From: Streptomyces tuirus
Lineage (GTDB): Bacteria; Actinomycetota; Actinomycetes; Streptomycetales; Streptomycetaceae
Assembly (NCBI GenBank): GCA_018195615.1
Contig: JAGTPG010000002.1
Location: 1,054,001 to 1,118,000, forward strand
DNA: 64,000 bases
Direction: 5' to 3'
Shown: positions 36,539-46,052 of the stretch, one piece after another
How the letters are laid out: the number at the start of each line of letters is the position of its first letter
Numbering within the stretch: the stretch's first letter is position 1
Made by a program: the position numbers and the translations under genes
The notes under the pieces: generated by a model
What the model was told of the DNA's origin: nothing
Database searches by the model: none
What the model saw: only the letters and a program-made list of their open reading frames with translations

Positions 36539-36595
36539 GGGCTCCTTCGAGAGTGCTACGGCGCCGGGCGGCGCCGGGCGGACCGGATCACAGCT

Positions 36596-36618
36596 CATTG
36601 TTACCTATACTCACAATG
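36596..36618. promoter_or_regulatory. MarR operator candidate in the exporter/marR divergent promoter
   Basis: CATTGT and ACAATG are perfect 6-base inverted arms separated by 11 bases, in an AT-rich patch between the divergent exporter and marR genes. A TATACT -10-like hexamer (36606-36611) lies inside the spacer. It starts 58 bases from the exporter start and ends 26 bases from the marR start, so binding would cover both promoters. Confidence 0.55.
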
Positions 36619-36643
36619 AACGGCATCCTGATATTGTTCCCGC

Positions 36644-37089
36644 ATGACCACGCCCGACCCCGACGGCCTGCTCGCCGAGCAGTTGCTGCGGCTCACCCGC
36701 CGGGTGCACCGCATCCAGAAGCGCCATCTGGAACATCGCGACCTCGGCATCACACCGGCCCAGTCCCGGCTGCTGCGCACCCTCGCGCACTGGGGCTCGC
36801 CGCCGCGCATGGCCGATCTCGCCGAGCGCCTGGAGGTGGTGCCGCGCGCCGTGACGACGCTGGTCGACGGGCTGGAGGCGAGCGGCAAGGTGCGACGGGT
36901 CCCGGACCCGGCGAACCGGCGGGTGATCCGTATCGAGCTCACGGACGACGGCCGGGGCGCGCTGCGCGAGCTGCGCGCGGCGCGCAGGTCGGCCGCGGAG
37001 GAGATCCTGGCGCCACTGACGGAGGATCAGCGCGAGGCGCTCGGGGGTTGCTGAACACGCTGATCGACGGGACGCCGGTGCGGAACTGA
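36644..37089 (+). CDS. MarR-family regulator (one lost base)
   Basis: This 148-residue winged-helix regulator has the MarR core RDLGITPAQSRLLRTLAHWG, MADLAERLEVVPRAVTTLVDGLEASG as recognition region, and the wing VRRVPDPANRRVIRIELTDDG. As printed it stops at 37054 after ALGGC. Adding a G to the run at 37043-37047 gives ALGGLLNTLIDGTPVRN and a stop at 37089, the usual C-terminal dimerisation helix. It is divergent from the ABC exporter and probably represses it and itself through the repeat at 36596. Confidence 0.87.
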
Positions 37090-37108
37090 CGGGGGCCCGG
37101 GAGCACGC

Positions 37109-37157
37109 GACGGGCCGCGCCACCGCTCGTCCTGCTGAAGCGGTGGCGCGGCCCGTC
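37109..37157. terminator. Strong bidirectional hairpin between marR and the symporter gene
   Basis: A perfect 19-bp stem starts GACGGGCCGCGCCACCGCT and closes with its exact complement after an 11-base loop. It lies between convergent genes, 20 bases from the restored marR stop and 11 bases from the symporter stop. Confidence 0.85.
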
Positions 37158-37167
37158 CGGCCTTCGG

Positions 37168-38588
37168 TCAACTTGCCTCGGGAGCGGGTTCCTTGGGCTT
37201 CTGCGCGGGATGCCCGGCGCCGGGGTCTCGGCCGTGGCCGGCTCGACCGCGCGGATGCCGACGTCGCCACCGTCCTCGCCGTCGTCCGGCGGAGTCGTGT
37301 CCTGCCCGTCGAGCGTCTTCTTCGCCCGCTCCGTGTCCAGCGCCCCCTCCCAGCGCGACACCGCGAAGACCGCGACGCAGTTGCCGAGCAGGTTCGTGAC
37401 GACACGCATCGAGTCCATGATGCGGTCCACGCCGAGCAGCAGGGCGACGGCTCCCGCCGGAATGGCGCCCAGGGACGAGGCGGTCGCGGCCAGCGCGAGG
37501 AACGCCGAACCGGGAATTCCCGCCATGCCCTTGCTGGTCAGCATCAGCACCAGGACCACGGTGACCTGCTGCCCCAGGCTCAGGTCCACACCCACGGCCT
37601 GGGCGATGAACAGTGTGCCGATGGACAGGTAGAGCGAGGCCCCGTCGAGGTTGAAGGAGTAGCCCGTGGGCAGCACCAGGCCCACGGCGTCGTCGCGGGC
37701 ACCGGCCCGGCGCAGCTTCTGCATCACGCGCGGCATGACGGACTCGGTGGAGGCGGTGCCGAGCGCGAGCAGCATCTCCTCGCGGATGTAGCGCAGGAAC
37801 TTCCAGAGGCTGAGCCCGGTCACCATCCGCAGGGCGACGGCGAGCAGCGCGATGAACAGCGCCGCTGCCACATAGCAGAGCACGATGAGCTTGGCGTACG
37901 TCTTCATCACGCCCAGCCCGTAGTTGCCGACCAGGTGCGCCATCGCGCCGAACACCGCCAGCGGGGCCAGCCGCATGATGAACCCGACGACCGCGAAGAT
38001 CACTTCCTGGGCCTGCTCGATGGCGGGCAGGATCTTCGGCACCTTGGTGTGGCCGAGGTGCAGCAGGGCGGCGCCCACCAGACAGGCCAGGATGAGGACC
38101 TGGAGCAGCTCGTTCTCGGCGAAGGCGCCGACGAAACTCTGAGGCAGCGCGTTGAGGACGAACTCCGTCGTCGAGGGCAGATGACCGCCGCCCGTCGTCT
38201 TGTCCACCGCGGCGGCGTCCAGCGACGACGGGTCGACGTTCATGCCCTTGCCGGGCCCGACGACGTTGGCGGCGACGAGGCCGATGACCAGGGCGGCGGT
38301 GGAGGCGACCTCGAACCAGATGAGGGCCTTGACCCCGATCCGGCCGAACGCCTTCAGGTCACCGGCCTTGGCGATACCGACGACGACCACGCAGAACACC
38401 AGGGGCGAGATCACCGTCTTGATGAGCCGGGTGAAACCGTCACCGAGCGGCTGGAAAGCTGTGGCTGTATCCGGCCACAGCTTCCCGACGACGATTCCGA
38501 GAACGAGCGCACAGAGGACCTGCGCGAAGAGTGAGGTACGCAGGGTGCGTGCGACGCGCCGCGGTAGGGACGGTACGGACGGTGGCAC
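37168..38588 (-). CDS. Dicarboxylate/amino acid:cation symporter (one lost base)
   Basis: This 473-residue secondary transporter belongs to the DAACS family (DctA/GltP). About eight helices and the hairpin regions are visible, with signature segments ALGTASTESVMPRVM, LVLPTGYSFNLDGASLYLS, MLTSKGMAGIPGSAFLAL and LGVDRIMDSMRVVTNLLGN, including the Na+/substrate-site Asp and Asn residues. A Glu/Asp-rich tail follows. As printed the frame runs past the true end. One extra base at 37213-37215 gives the ending GHPAQKPKEPAPEAS and a TGA at 37168. The start is a GTG with AAGGAGG four bases upstream. It likely imports C4-dicarboxylates or glutamate/aspartate. Confidence 0.88.
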
Positions 38589-38638
38589 GGGGCCTCCTTG
38601 GGGACGGGACACACAGAAGCCGGAGGGGACTTCTGCGA

Positions 38639-38658
38639 TACGGAAAGCGGCTTCCGTA
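38639..38658. promoter_or_regulatory. Perfect inverted repeat upstream of the symporter gene
   Basis: TACGGAA and TTCCGTA are exact 7-base inverted arms with a 6-base spacer, 50 bases upstream of the symporter GTG. It may be an operator or leader hairpin. A second shorter one (CAGAAG/CTTCTG at 38614-38635) lies between it and the gene. Confidence 0.35.
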
Positions 38659-38762
38659 GCCGTACACACTGGAGGCTGTCTTGATCGCGCACAAGACCGC
38701 AACGTTTCAGCCATGTAAAAGTCTCCTAAGTGACGCATGTCACACCCGTCGCACCACTCACC

Positions 38763-40344
38763 TCAGCAACGGTCGCGCACTCGGGTGAGCACGCCCTGCT
38801 CGGTGGTCACCGTGCGGTCGTAGCAGCCTCGTGTGCCGGACACCCGGTAGCGCTCGCTCGTGGTGCCGACCGCGTGCCGCTGGTCCCGGGGCACGTTCGC
38901 CGTGTACGTGGCGTCACCCGTGTAGGTGTCGTCGAGCCGGGACCACGCGAGGCGCCGTGCGCCGCGCCGTTCGACGGTGGTGGCGCGGTCGCCGAGGGTC
39001 AGTACGGTACGCAGCCGGTCGCCCGCCCCGAGGGTGGTGGTGCCGTCCATCGTGTAGGTCCGGTGCGTGCGGGTGGTGCGGCCGTCGACGGTCACCGACT
39101 CGTCGTCGGTCCAGGTCGCTTCCAGTGCGTCGCTCGTCTCGCCGTCGGTCCAGCGGTGCGCCGAGGTGGTGGTGAGCGAGCGGCTGACGGTGGTCGTGAC
39201 ACGGCCGTGCGAGGTGTCGACGTATCCGGCGACGGTGAGCCGGTGCGCGCCCTCGGTGTCGACGCGGTGGTCCGAACCGGGTGTGTACGTGGAGGAGTTG
39301 GCCGGATCCCCTGCCCTGTGAGCCGTGAGGTTCCCCGTGACCCGCTCGCGCCGCTCGTCCTGCCAGACGAGGACGTTCACCGGCGTGCTCCAACCGGTCT
39401 GCCCCTCGGGCACGCCCACGACCGAGACCTCGACGCGGTGCGGACGGCCGTCGTTGAGGATCCCGGCGAAGGGGGTGAGGTCGTAGGTGACGGGCTTGAT
39501 GTCGAAGGCGCGCGGGCCCGGAACGACGTACCAGAGGAACGGGTTGGACCAGCCACCGGTCCACACGGTCGGGAACGGTGCGGCGATGCCCGCGAGGCGG
39601 CCGTCCACGCGGATCTGCACCTCGCGGTAGGGGCCCCGGCCGGCCTTGCAGGAGTACGGCGCGGCGTCGGGCACCGTGAGATACCAGTACTCCTCGCAGC
39701 CACCGCCGGAGCCGGTGGCGTACACCTCGGCGAGGATGCGCTCGCTGTTGCGCGGGTGGTGAGGCTCGAGTCGCCGTCGAGGGTGAGGACCCGGTCGGGG
39801 GCCTCGCCGTCGGGCCGGCCCCGGTAGAACGTCAGCGTCACCTTGACGTCGAGGACACCCGTGTAGGTGTCGTCGACGACGTTCCCGATGAGCATCTCGA
39901 CGTCCTGATGGCCGCGGAAGGTGTCGCTGTAGCGCGTGACGTCCTTCTCCACGGACCACTCGATGCCGTCGGGCGAGGGCTGCGGCGTCGAGGTGCGGAA
40001 GATCTCGACGCCGCCGACGTGGAGGTAGCCGAGCCGGTCGTACTGGCGGCCCTTGACCTTGCCGTCGAGCCGCAGCACCACCTTGCTCCAGCGGTCGCCG
40101 CAGTCGCCGGGGGGGTGTACGTGCCCCGGTACGGGGTGAAGTCGCGGAACTGCGCCCGGGCCACGGTGACTTCGCAGGACCTGCCACCGGGCTTCGTGAC
40201 GGGCGGGGCGGCCGTGACCGGGTCGTGCCAGTCGGTGCCGAACTCGGCGGGGACGTCGGCCGCGCGGGCGGGACCGGTTCCGAGGAGGGTGCTCGCCAGG
40301 AGGGTCGCTCCGGCAAGCATGGACATGACGATCCGTCTCTTCAT
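38763..40344 (-). CDS. Secreted PNGase A-like peptide:N-glycanase (two lost bases)
   Basis: The restored 527-residue protein has a signal peptide (MKRRIVMSMLAGATLLASTL, cleavage after ARA at 28). It then has the peptide-N4-(N-acetyl-beta-glucosaminyl)asparagine amidase A domain: LRLDGKVKGRQYDRLGYLHV, GGVEIFRTSTPQPSPDGIEW, VEKDVTRYSDTFRG, TPVNVLVWQDERR. Bases are lost near 40112 (restored YTPPGDCGDRWSKV) and near 39759 (restored SSLTHPRNSERILAEVY). PNGase A enzymes remove N-glycans from glycoproteins. The C-terminal 200 or so residues are beta-rich and Thr-rich, as in fungal and plant homologues. It would act outside the cell on plant, fungal or animal glycoproteins. Confidence 0.8.
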
Positions 40345-40541
40345 GGGCGGTGTTCTACGGGGACTCCGCGACCTCCGCAATGCGCACCAGCCCATCGGGG
40401 CAGCCCGGTTCCCGCCCTGTCGGCCGGTTCCGTTCGGTGGACGGAAAACCGGTTGCCTCCGACCACGCGCCGACGCGAACCTGTCACGGTTTGCTGCCTC
40501 AGGCCGAACCTCCATCCCCTGACACGAGCCACTGGGACGTC

Positions 40542-42347
40542 ATGCAGATTCAAGACCTTCCCTATCCCGAGCCGGGCGTGCCGGACGCACGTTCGGGTCC
40601 CCGATTCCTGTGGTGGCTCTTCCGGAACCAGCTGGGCGGCCAGCTCAAGTCGCTGGCCTGGGGGCTGCTGCACTTCGCCTCCGTCGCCGCGCTGCCGTTC
40701 TGCGTCGGTGTCGCCGTGCAGGCCGTCGTCGACCGCTCCGGCTCTCGGCTCGCCCTGGCGGGCGGGCTGCTGGCGCTGGCCTGCGTCGGCAACGCGGTCG
40801 GCGACACCTTCCTGCACCGCACCGCCGTCACCAACTGGATCACGGCCGCCGCCCGCGTCCAGCAGCTGCTCGCCCGCAAGGCCGCCCAGTTGGGCTCGGC
40901 GCTGACCAGGCGGGTCGCGGCCGGAGAGGTCGTATCCGTGTCCACGGGCGACGTCGAGAAGATCGGCTGGTTCGTGGAGGCCTGGTCCCGGTTCACCGCG
41001 GCCCTGGTCACCATCGTGCTGGTCTGCGTCGGTCTGCTCGTCTACCAGCCCGCGCTCGGTGTGGTCGTCGCCGTGGGCCTGCCCGTGCTGGCCCTCGCCG
41101 TGCTGCCCCTGCTTCCCCGCGCCACCCGGCGCGCCGACGTCCAGCGCGAGAAGGCCGGACGCGCCACCGAACTCGCCTCGGACACCGTCGCCGGGCTGCG
41201 CGTGCTGCGCGGCATCGGCGGTGAGGAACTGTTCCTGGAGCGCTACCGCCACGCCTCCCAGGAGGTCCGCCACGCGGCCGTGCGCAGCGCCCGGATGTGG
41301 TCCCTGATCACCGCGATCCAGGTCCTGCTGCCGGGACTGCTGCTGATCGCCGTCGTCTGGTACGGCGTGCATCTGGCGCGCCAGGGCCGGGTCACCGTCG
41401 GCGAACTGGTCACCGTCTACAGCTCGGTGATGGTGCTGACCTACCCGCTGCGGCACTTCGAGGAGATCGCGATGGCGTACTCCTTCTCCCGGCCCTCGGC
41501 GAAACGGGCCGCGCGCGTGCTGTCGCTGGAGCGGGCCACGGACACCGCCGGGACCCGCGCGGCCGACGTCCCCTCCGGAGACCTGTACGACCCGGAGACC
41601 GGACTCCTCGCGACGTCCGGCGTGTTGACCGCCGTGGTGTGCGGCGACCCGGACGCGGCGGGCCGGCTGGCGGAACGGCTGGGCGGGCACCCGTCGCAGG
41701 AAGGCACCTCGGTGCTGCTGGGGGGCGTGCCGCTCGACGAACTGCCGCTGGACAGCGCCCGTACGACCGTCCTCGTCCAGGACAAGGACCCGGTGCTGCT
41801 CTCCGGCACGCTGCGCGAGCTGCTCGACGTGCCCGCGTCGGGCGCTGTCGAGCCGCCGGCGGCGCTGGCCGCCGCGCAGTGCGACGACGTGCTGGCGGCG
41901 CTGGCGCAGGGCTCGCTGGACGCCGCCGACCCCATGGACGCGCGGATCACCGAACGCGGCCGGTCCCTGTCCGGCGGCCAGCGCCAGCGGCTCGCGCTCG
42001 CCCGGTCGCTGATCACCGATCCTGAGGTGCTCGTCCTGGACGAGCCGACCTCTGCCGTCGACTCGCACACCGAGGCACGGATCGCCCAGGGCGTGCGGGA
42101 GCTGCGCGCGGGCCGTACCACCGTGGTGTTCACGTCCTCCCCACTGCTGCTGGACCGCGCCGACCGGGTCGTGTTCCTGCACGACGGCGAGGTCGTGGCC
42201 ACCGGCGCCCATCGCGAGCTGGTGCACACCGAGCCCCGCTACCGGGCGGTGGTCACGCGCGAGACGGACGACGAGGCCGCGCTGAACGGCTCCGTCGCCC
42301 TGAAGGACGTACTGCAGGAACTGGAAGAGATCGAGGAGAAGGCATGA
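40542..42347 (+). CDS. ABC exporter subunit with degenerate Walker A
   Basis: This 601-residue half-transporter has six helices (about 30-310) and an ATPase domain that lacks a P-loop. Where Walker A should be, near residue 366, it reads VVCGDPDAAGRLAERL, with no GKS/T. The signature LSGGQRQRLALARSL (about 474) and Walker B VLVLDEPTSAVD are intact, while the H-loop reads VVFTSSPLLL without His. It is therefore the signature-donating subunit of a heterodimer. Its stop overlaps the start of the partner gene (ATGA). The start is the ATG at 40542, downstream of a longer open frame whose N-terminus is out of character. Confidence 0.87.
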   Translation: MQIQDLPYPEPGVPDARSGPRFLWWLFRNQLGGQLKSLAWGLLHFASVAALPFCVGVAVQAVVDRSGSRLALAGGLLALACVGNAVGDTFLHRTAVTNWITAAARVQQLLARKAAQLGSALTRRVAAGEVVSVSTGDVEKIGWFVEAWSRFTAALVTIVLVCVGLLVYQPALGVVVAVGLPVLALAVLPLLPRATRRADVQREKAGRATELASDTVAGLRVLRGIGGEELFLERYRHASQEVRHAAVRSARMWSLITAIQVLLPGLLLIAVVWYGVHLARQGRVTVGELVTVYSSVMVLTYPLRHFEEIAMAYSFSRPSAKRAARVLSLERATDTAGTRAADVPSGDLYDPETGLLATSGVLTAVVCGDPDAAGRLAERLGGHPSQEGTSVLLGGVPLDELPLDSARTTVLVQDKDPVLLSGTLRELLDVPASGAVEPPAALAAAQCDDVLAALAQGSLDAADPMDARITERGRSLSGGQRQRLALARSLITDPEVLVLDEPTSAVDSHTEARIAQGVRELRAGRTTVVFTSSPLLLDRADRVVFLHDGEVVATGAHRELVHTEPRYRAVVTRETDDEAALNGSVALKDVLQELEEIEEKA

Positions 42348-44124
42348 TCGGCGTCGCGCCACCGGCCTACGACCCGGCGGCCCCGACGACGGCGAGCACC
42401 CTGCCGGTCGGCGCCCCCGCGACCGTCCGCGCCTACGTGGCCGAACTGCTGCGCCGGCACCGCCGGGCGTTCCTGCTGCTCGTCGCCGTCAACACGGTCG
42501 CCGTGGTGGCCTCGATGGCCGGTCCGTGGCTGCTGGGCTCAGTCGTGGAGCGGGTGTCCGACGGGGCACGGGACCTGCGGCTGGAACTCACCGCGGGGCT
42601 CTTCGTGGCGGCGCTGGCCGTCCAGGCGGTGTTCGTGCGTCAGGTGCGGCTGCGCGGCGCGATGCTGGGCGAGCGCATGCTGGCCGACCTGCGCGAGGAC
42701 TTCCTCGTCCGGTCGGTCGGACTGCCGCCCGGCGTGCTGGAGCGGGCCGGGACCGGCGACCTGCTGTCGCGGATCACGACGGACATCGACCGGCTGGGCA
42801 ACGCCATGCGCGAGGCCGTGCCGCAGCTGTCGATCGGCGTGGTGTGGGTGGCGCTGCTCATGGGCGGTCTGGTCGTCACGGCACCGCCGCTGGCGCTCGC
42901 CGTGCTGGTCGCCCTGCCGCTGCTGGTGGCCGGCTGCCGCTGGTACTTCCGGCGGGCACCGGCCGCCTACCGCTCGGAGGCCGCCGGGTACGCCGCCGTG
43001 GCCGCGGCGCTCGCCGAGACGGTGGACGCCGGGCACACGGTCGAGGCGCACCGCCTCGGCGCCCGCCGCGTCGCGCTGTCGGAGCAGCGGATCCGCGAGT
43101 GGACGGCCTGGGAGCGCTACACCATGTGGCTGCGGTCGGTGCTCTTCCCGGTCATCAACGTCACGCACGTGACCGTGCTCGCCTCGGTCCTGCTGATCGG
43201 CGGTGTGTTCGCCCTCCAGGGGTGGATCGACGTCGGTCAGCTCACCACGGGCGCGCTGATCGCCCAGATGCTCGTCGACCCGGTGGGCATGATCCTTCGC
43301 TGGTACGACGAGCTGCAGGTGGCCCAGGTGTCGCTGGCCCGGCTGGTCGGGGTCCGGGACATCGAGCCCGAGGCCGGCGACTCCTCCGTGGCCCCCGACG
43401 GGCGCCGTGTACACGCCGACAGCGTGCGCTTCGGCTATCTGGAGGGCGTGGACGTCCTGCGCGAGGTGTCCCTGGAGGTCGCCCCCGGCACCCGGCTGGC
43501 CCTGGTCGGCCCCTCGGGTGCGGGCAAGTCGACGCTGGGCCGGCTGCTCGCCGGGATCTACGCGCCCCGGGAGGGCCGGATCACCCTGGGCAGCGCGGAG
43601 CTGTCCCGGATGCCGGCGGAACGCGTCCGCGCCCACGTCGCCCTCGTCAATCAGGAGCACCACGTCTTCGTCGGCTCGCTGCGCGACAACCTCCGGCTCG
43701 CCCGGACGGACGCGGCCGACGCCGAGCTGTGGGCGGCGCTGGCGCGGTCGACGCGGACGGCTGGGCCGGTGCCCTCGACGACGGTCTGGACACGGAGGTC
43801 GGCTCGGGCGGCCTGGCGCTGACCCCGGCCCAGGCCCAGCAGATCGCGCTGGCCCGCCTGGTGCTGGCCGACCCGCACACCCTGGTCCTGGACGAGGCGA
43901 CGTCCCTGCTGGACCCGCGCGCCGCCCGCCACCTCGAGCGCTCCCTGGCCAAGGTCCTCGACGGCCGCACCGTCGTCGCCATCGCCCACCGCCTCCACAC
44001 CGCCCACGACGCCGACGTCATCGCGGTGGTCGAGAACGGCCGCATCAGCGAACTGGGCAGCCATGAGGATCTGGTGGCGGCGGACGGTGCCTATGCGGCG
44101 CTGTGGAGGTCCTGGCACGGGTGA
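42344..44124 (+). CDS. ABC exporter subunit with degenerate signature (one lost base)
   Basis: The restored 593-residue partner of the preceding gene has six helices and an ATPase domain with intact Walker A GPSGAGKST (about 388), Q-loop LVNQEHHVF, Walker B TLVLDEATSLLD and H-loop VVAIAHRLHT. Its signature region reads LTPAQAQQIALARLV instead of LSGGQ. One base lost near 43741 is restored as WAALGAVDADGWAGALDDG. Combined with the first subunit, only one composite ATP site has both a Walker A and a signature, as in other heterodimeric exporters. The cargo is unknown. Confidence 0.87.
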
Positions 44125-44331
44125 GCGCCTGTGGGGCCCGAGTCGGCGGAGCCGCCGCGTCCGTGGCGTTGCGCGGTCCCGAGCCCGGGTGGAAGGCTGG
44201 AAGCAGGCACCGGCTCGGAGGACGCCCGGGATCGAAGTGATTGGGCGGCGGGCGGCGGCAGTGCTTCGTGCGGCGGCGGCCCGGCGCGCATCCCGGTGCG
44301 AACGGGCCCGTCCCACCCCCTGGAGGTACCC

Positions 44332-44802
44332 GTGAACAGCTCCGACGGCTGGGGAGACGACGTCTACCAGCCGGACCAAGACGAGCAGAGAGAGGACACG
44401 GGGCTGCTCGACGCCGAGGACACCCTGGAGTACGACGGCGTCGACGATCCCCTCGACCGGGGCTGGTCGCCTCCCGAGCGGCCCTGGGCCGTGGAGCACG
44501 ACGGCGTCACGGCGGCTGAGCGGTCGCGGGGCGAGACACTGGACCAGCGGCTCGCCGAGGAGCTGCCGGAGGCCGCCGCCCCCGACGGTGACGGTCTCGG
44601 GGACTGTTCGGGCACCGACGGGGAACTCCTGGACAACGAGGTCGGCGACGCGCGCTCCGGCCGGCTCGTGGCACCCGACGAGGGCGCGCACGAGGACGAG
44701 GAGGAGGCGCTGGTCGCCATGGACGTGGGCATCGACGGCGCCGCGGCATCGGCCGAGGAGGCCGCCGTGCACGTCGTCGACGAGGACACCCTGTCCGGCT
44801 GA
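44332..44802 (+). CDS. DUF5709-like acidic protein
   Basis: This 156-residue, very acidic protein is rich in Glu, Asp and Gly. It has the segments GWGDDVYQPDQDEQREDTG, LDRGWSPPERPWAVEHDGVT and RLAEELPE that I associate with the actinobacterial DUF5709 family. No membrane segment or catalytic motif is visible and the function is unknown. The GTG start has GGAGG five bases upstream. It precedes the L31 gene by 43 bases. Confidence 0.75.
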   Translation: MNSSDGWGDDVYQPDQDEQREDTGLLDAEDTLEYDGVDDPLDRGWSPPERPWAVEHDGVTAAERSRGETLDQRLAEELPEAAAPDGDGLGDCSGTDGELLDNEVGDARSGRLVAPDEGAHEDEEEALVAMDVGIDGAAASAEEAAVHVVDEDTLSG

Positions 44803-44845
44803 TCCCCGAGTCCCCCAGCCCGTCCGAGCCGTCCGAGGAGCACTC

Positions 44846-45091
44846 ATGCAGCAGGACAAGCACCCCGACTACCACCCCGTCGTCTTCCGCGACCGGGCCG
44901 CCGGTTACGCCTTCATCACCCGCTCCACCGCGAGCAGCGACCAGACCATCGAGTGGGACGACGGCGAGACCTACCCGGTCGTGGACGTGGAGATCTCCTC
45001 GGAGAGCCACCCCTTCTACACGGGCAAGGCCCGCACGGTGGACTCGGAGGGCCGGGTCGCCGCGTTCGAGCGCCGGTACGGCAGCGGCTGA
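44846..45091 (+). CDS. rpmE2: 50S ribosomal protein L31 type B
   Basis: This 81-residue L31 has the usual HPDYHPVVFRD start and SHPFYTGKARTVDSEGRVAAF core. It contains no cysteine, so it lacks the zinc-binding CxxC pairs of the housekeeping L31. Such C-minus paralogues replace the zinc form when zinc is short and are usually under Zur control. I see no convincing Zur palindrome directly upstream. GAGGAG lies a few bases before the ATG. Confidence 0.92.
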   Translation: MQQDKHPDYHPVVFRDRAAGYAFITRSTASSDQTIEWDDGETYPVVDVEISSESHPFYTGKARTVDSEGRVAAFERRYGSG

Positions 45092-45112
45092 GCCCTCTCT
45101 CGCGGGCCGCGC

Positions 45113-45907
45113 TCAGATGACGTTGAGCGCCGCCGCGCAGCCCACCCCGCCGAGCAGCATGAACACCGGCATCAGCACCCTGATCTCGACCCAGCTGCCC
45201 GCCCGGAACCGCATCGGCTTCGGCGGACCGACCGGATACCAGCGCTTACGGCCCACCGGGATGGGCCACAGGACCGGGCAGCCCGAGACGGTCAGCGCGT
45301 CCCCGATGTCGTGCACGATCGCGCCCAGCACGACCGGCAGCCCCAGCCACAGGTACTCCTGGCCCGGTGCCGTGAACAGCCAGTCCGCGCCGTTGCCCGG
45401 CTTGTCCAGGACGCCCGCGAGGATCCACGAGGTGGTCGCGGCCAGCAGCCAGACCAGGACGTCGGCGCTGGAGCCGCGGGTCGCCCGCCACAGCAGGCCC
45501 TCGATGGCCAGGACCAGATGCACGAAGAGGATCGCCAGCACCCCCCACCGGTCGCTGCTGATCGCGACGACCGAGGTGCCCCCGCCGATCAGGACCGCCC
45601 ACAGCCAGGTGTGCGTGAGCGTGCGGTGCCCGCCGGAGCGGCGCGGGTCGCCCGGCTTCTTGGTGGCCTTGTAGACGGCGTACGACAGCTTGTCGACGAT
45701 CTCGCACAGCCAGCGCGAGAGCGGTCCGAAGGACCGGGAGATGGTGGCCGCCTTGTGGTCGAGGTCCGGCGCGAGCGCGGCGCCGGCGCATATCAGGGCG
45801 CCGACGAGGAGGACCGGCCAGGGCATCGGGTGCCCGGCCGCGGCAGCCGCCGCACCGACGCCGAGCCAGGCGGCGGCGCCCGACAGTGAGTGTGCTGGTC
45901 CCATCAT
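45113..45907 (-). CDS. YdjM-type membrane-bound metal-dependent hydrolase
   Basis: This 264-residue membrane protein belongs to the LexA-regulated YdjM family (PF04307-like). Putative metal ligands occur in GPAHSLSG, LAPDLDHKAATISRSFGPLS, GGHRTLTHT and VHDIGDALTVSG. Several membrane helices lie between these segments. The start at the tandem ATG (45907/45904) puts MMGPAHS at the N-terminus, as in homologues; an upstream ATG at 45925 is possible. Members are named hydrolases by motif only. It converges on the L31 gene and is divergent from the helicase gene. Confidence 0.8.
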   Translation of the reverse strand: MMGPAHSLSGAAAWLGVGAAAAAAGHPMPWPVLLVGALICAGAALAPDLDHKAATISRSFGPLSRWLCEIVDKLSYAVYKATKKPGDPRRSGGHRTLTHTWLWAVLIGGGTSVVAISSDRWGVLAILFVHLVLAIEGLLWRATRGSSADVLVWLLAATTSWILAGVLDKPGNGADWLFTAPGQEYLWLGLPVVLGAIVHDIGDALTVSGCPVLWPIPVGRKRWYPVGPPKPMRFRAGSWVEIRVLMPVFMLLGGVGCAAALNVI

Positions 45908-46052
45908 CGCGGTTGCCCGCCCCATTCCTCGTGTGCCGCTGTCCAGTTGACCGGGTGCGTTGACGCTCCGTCGGCGCCCCAGCGTAGCGTTCGCGATCTT
46001 CGGCCCCGCAGCCGATTCCCGCATCGGGCGGCAGGCCAGGCAAGATGGGGGC

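Noticed and set aside
36561..36580. Tandem gcgccgggcg copies before marR as a regulatory repeat
   Set aside because: Two copies of a 10-base G+C-rich unit. This is expected by chance here and has no symmetry.
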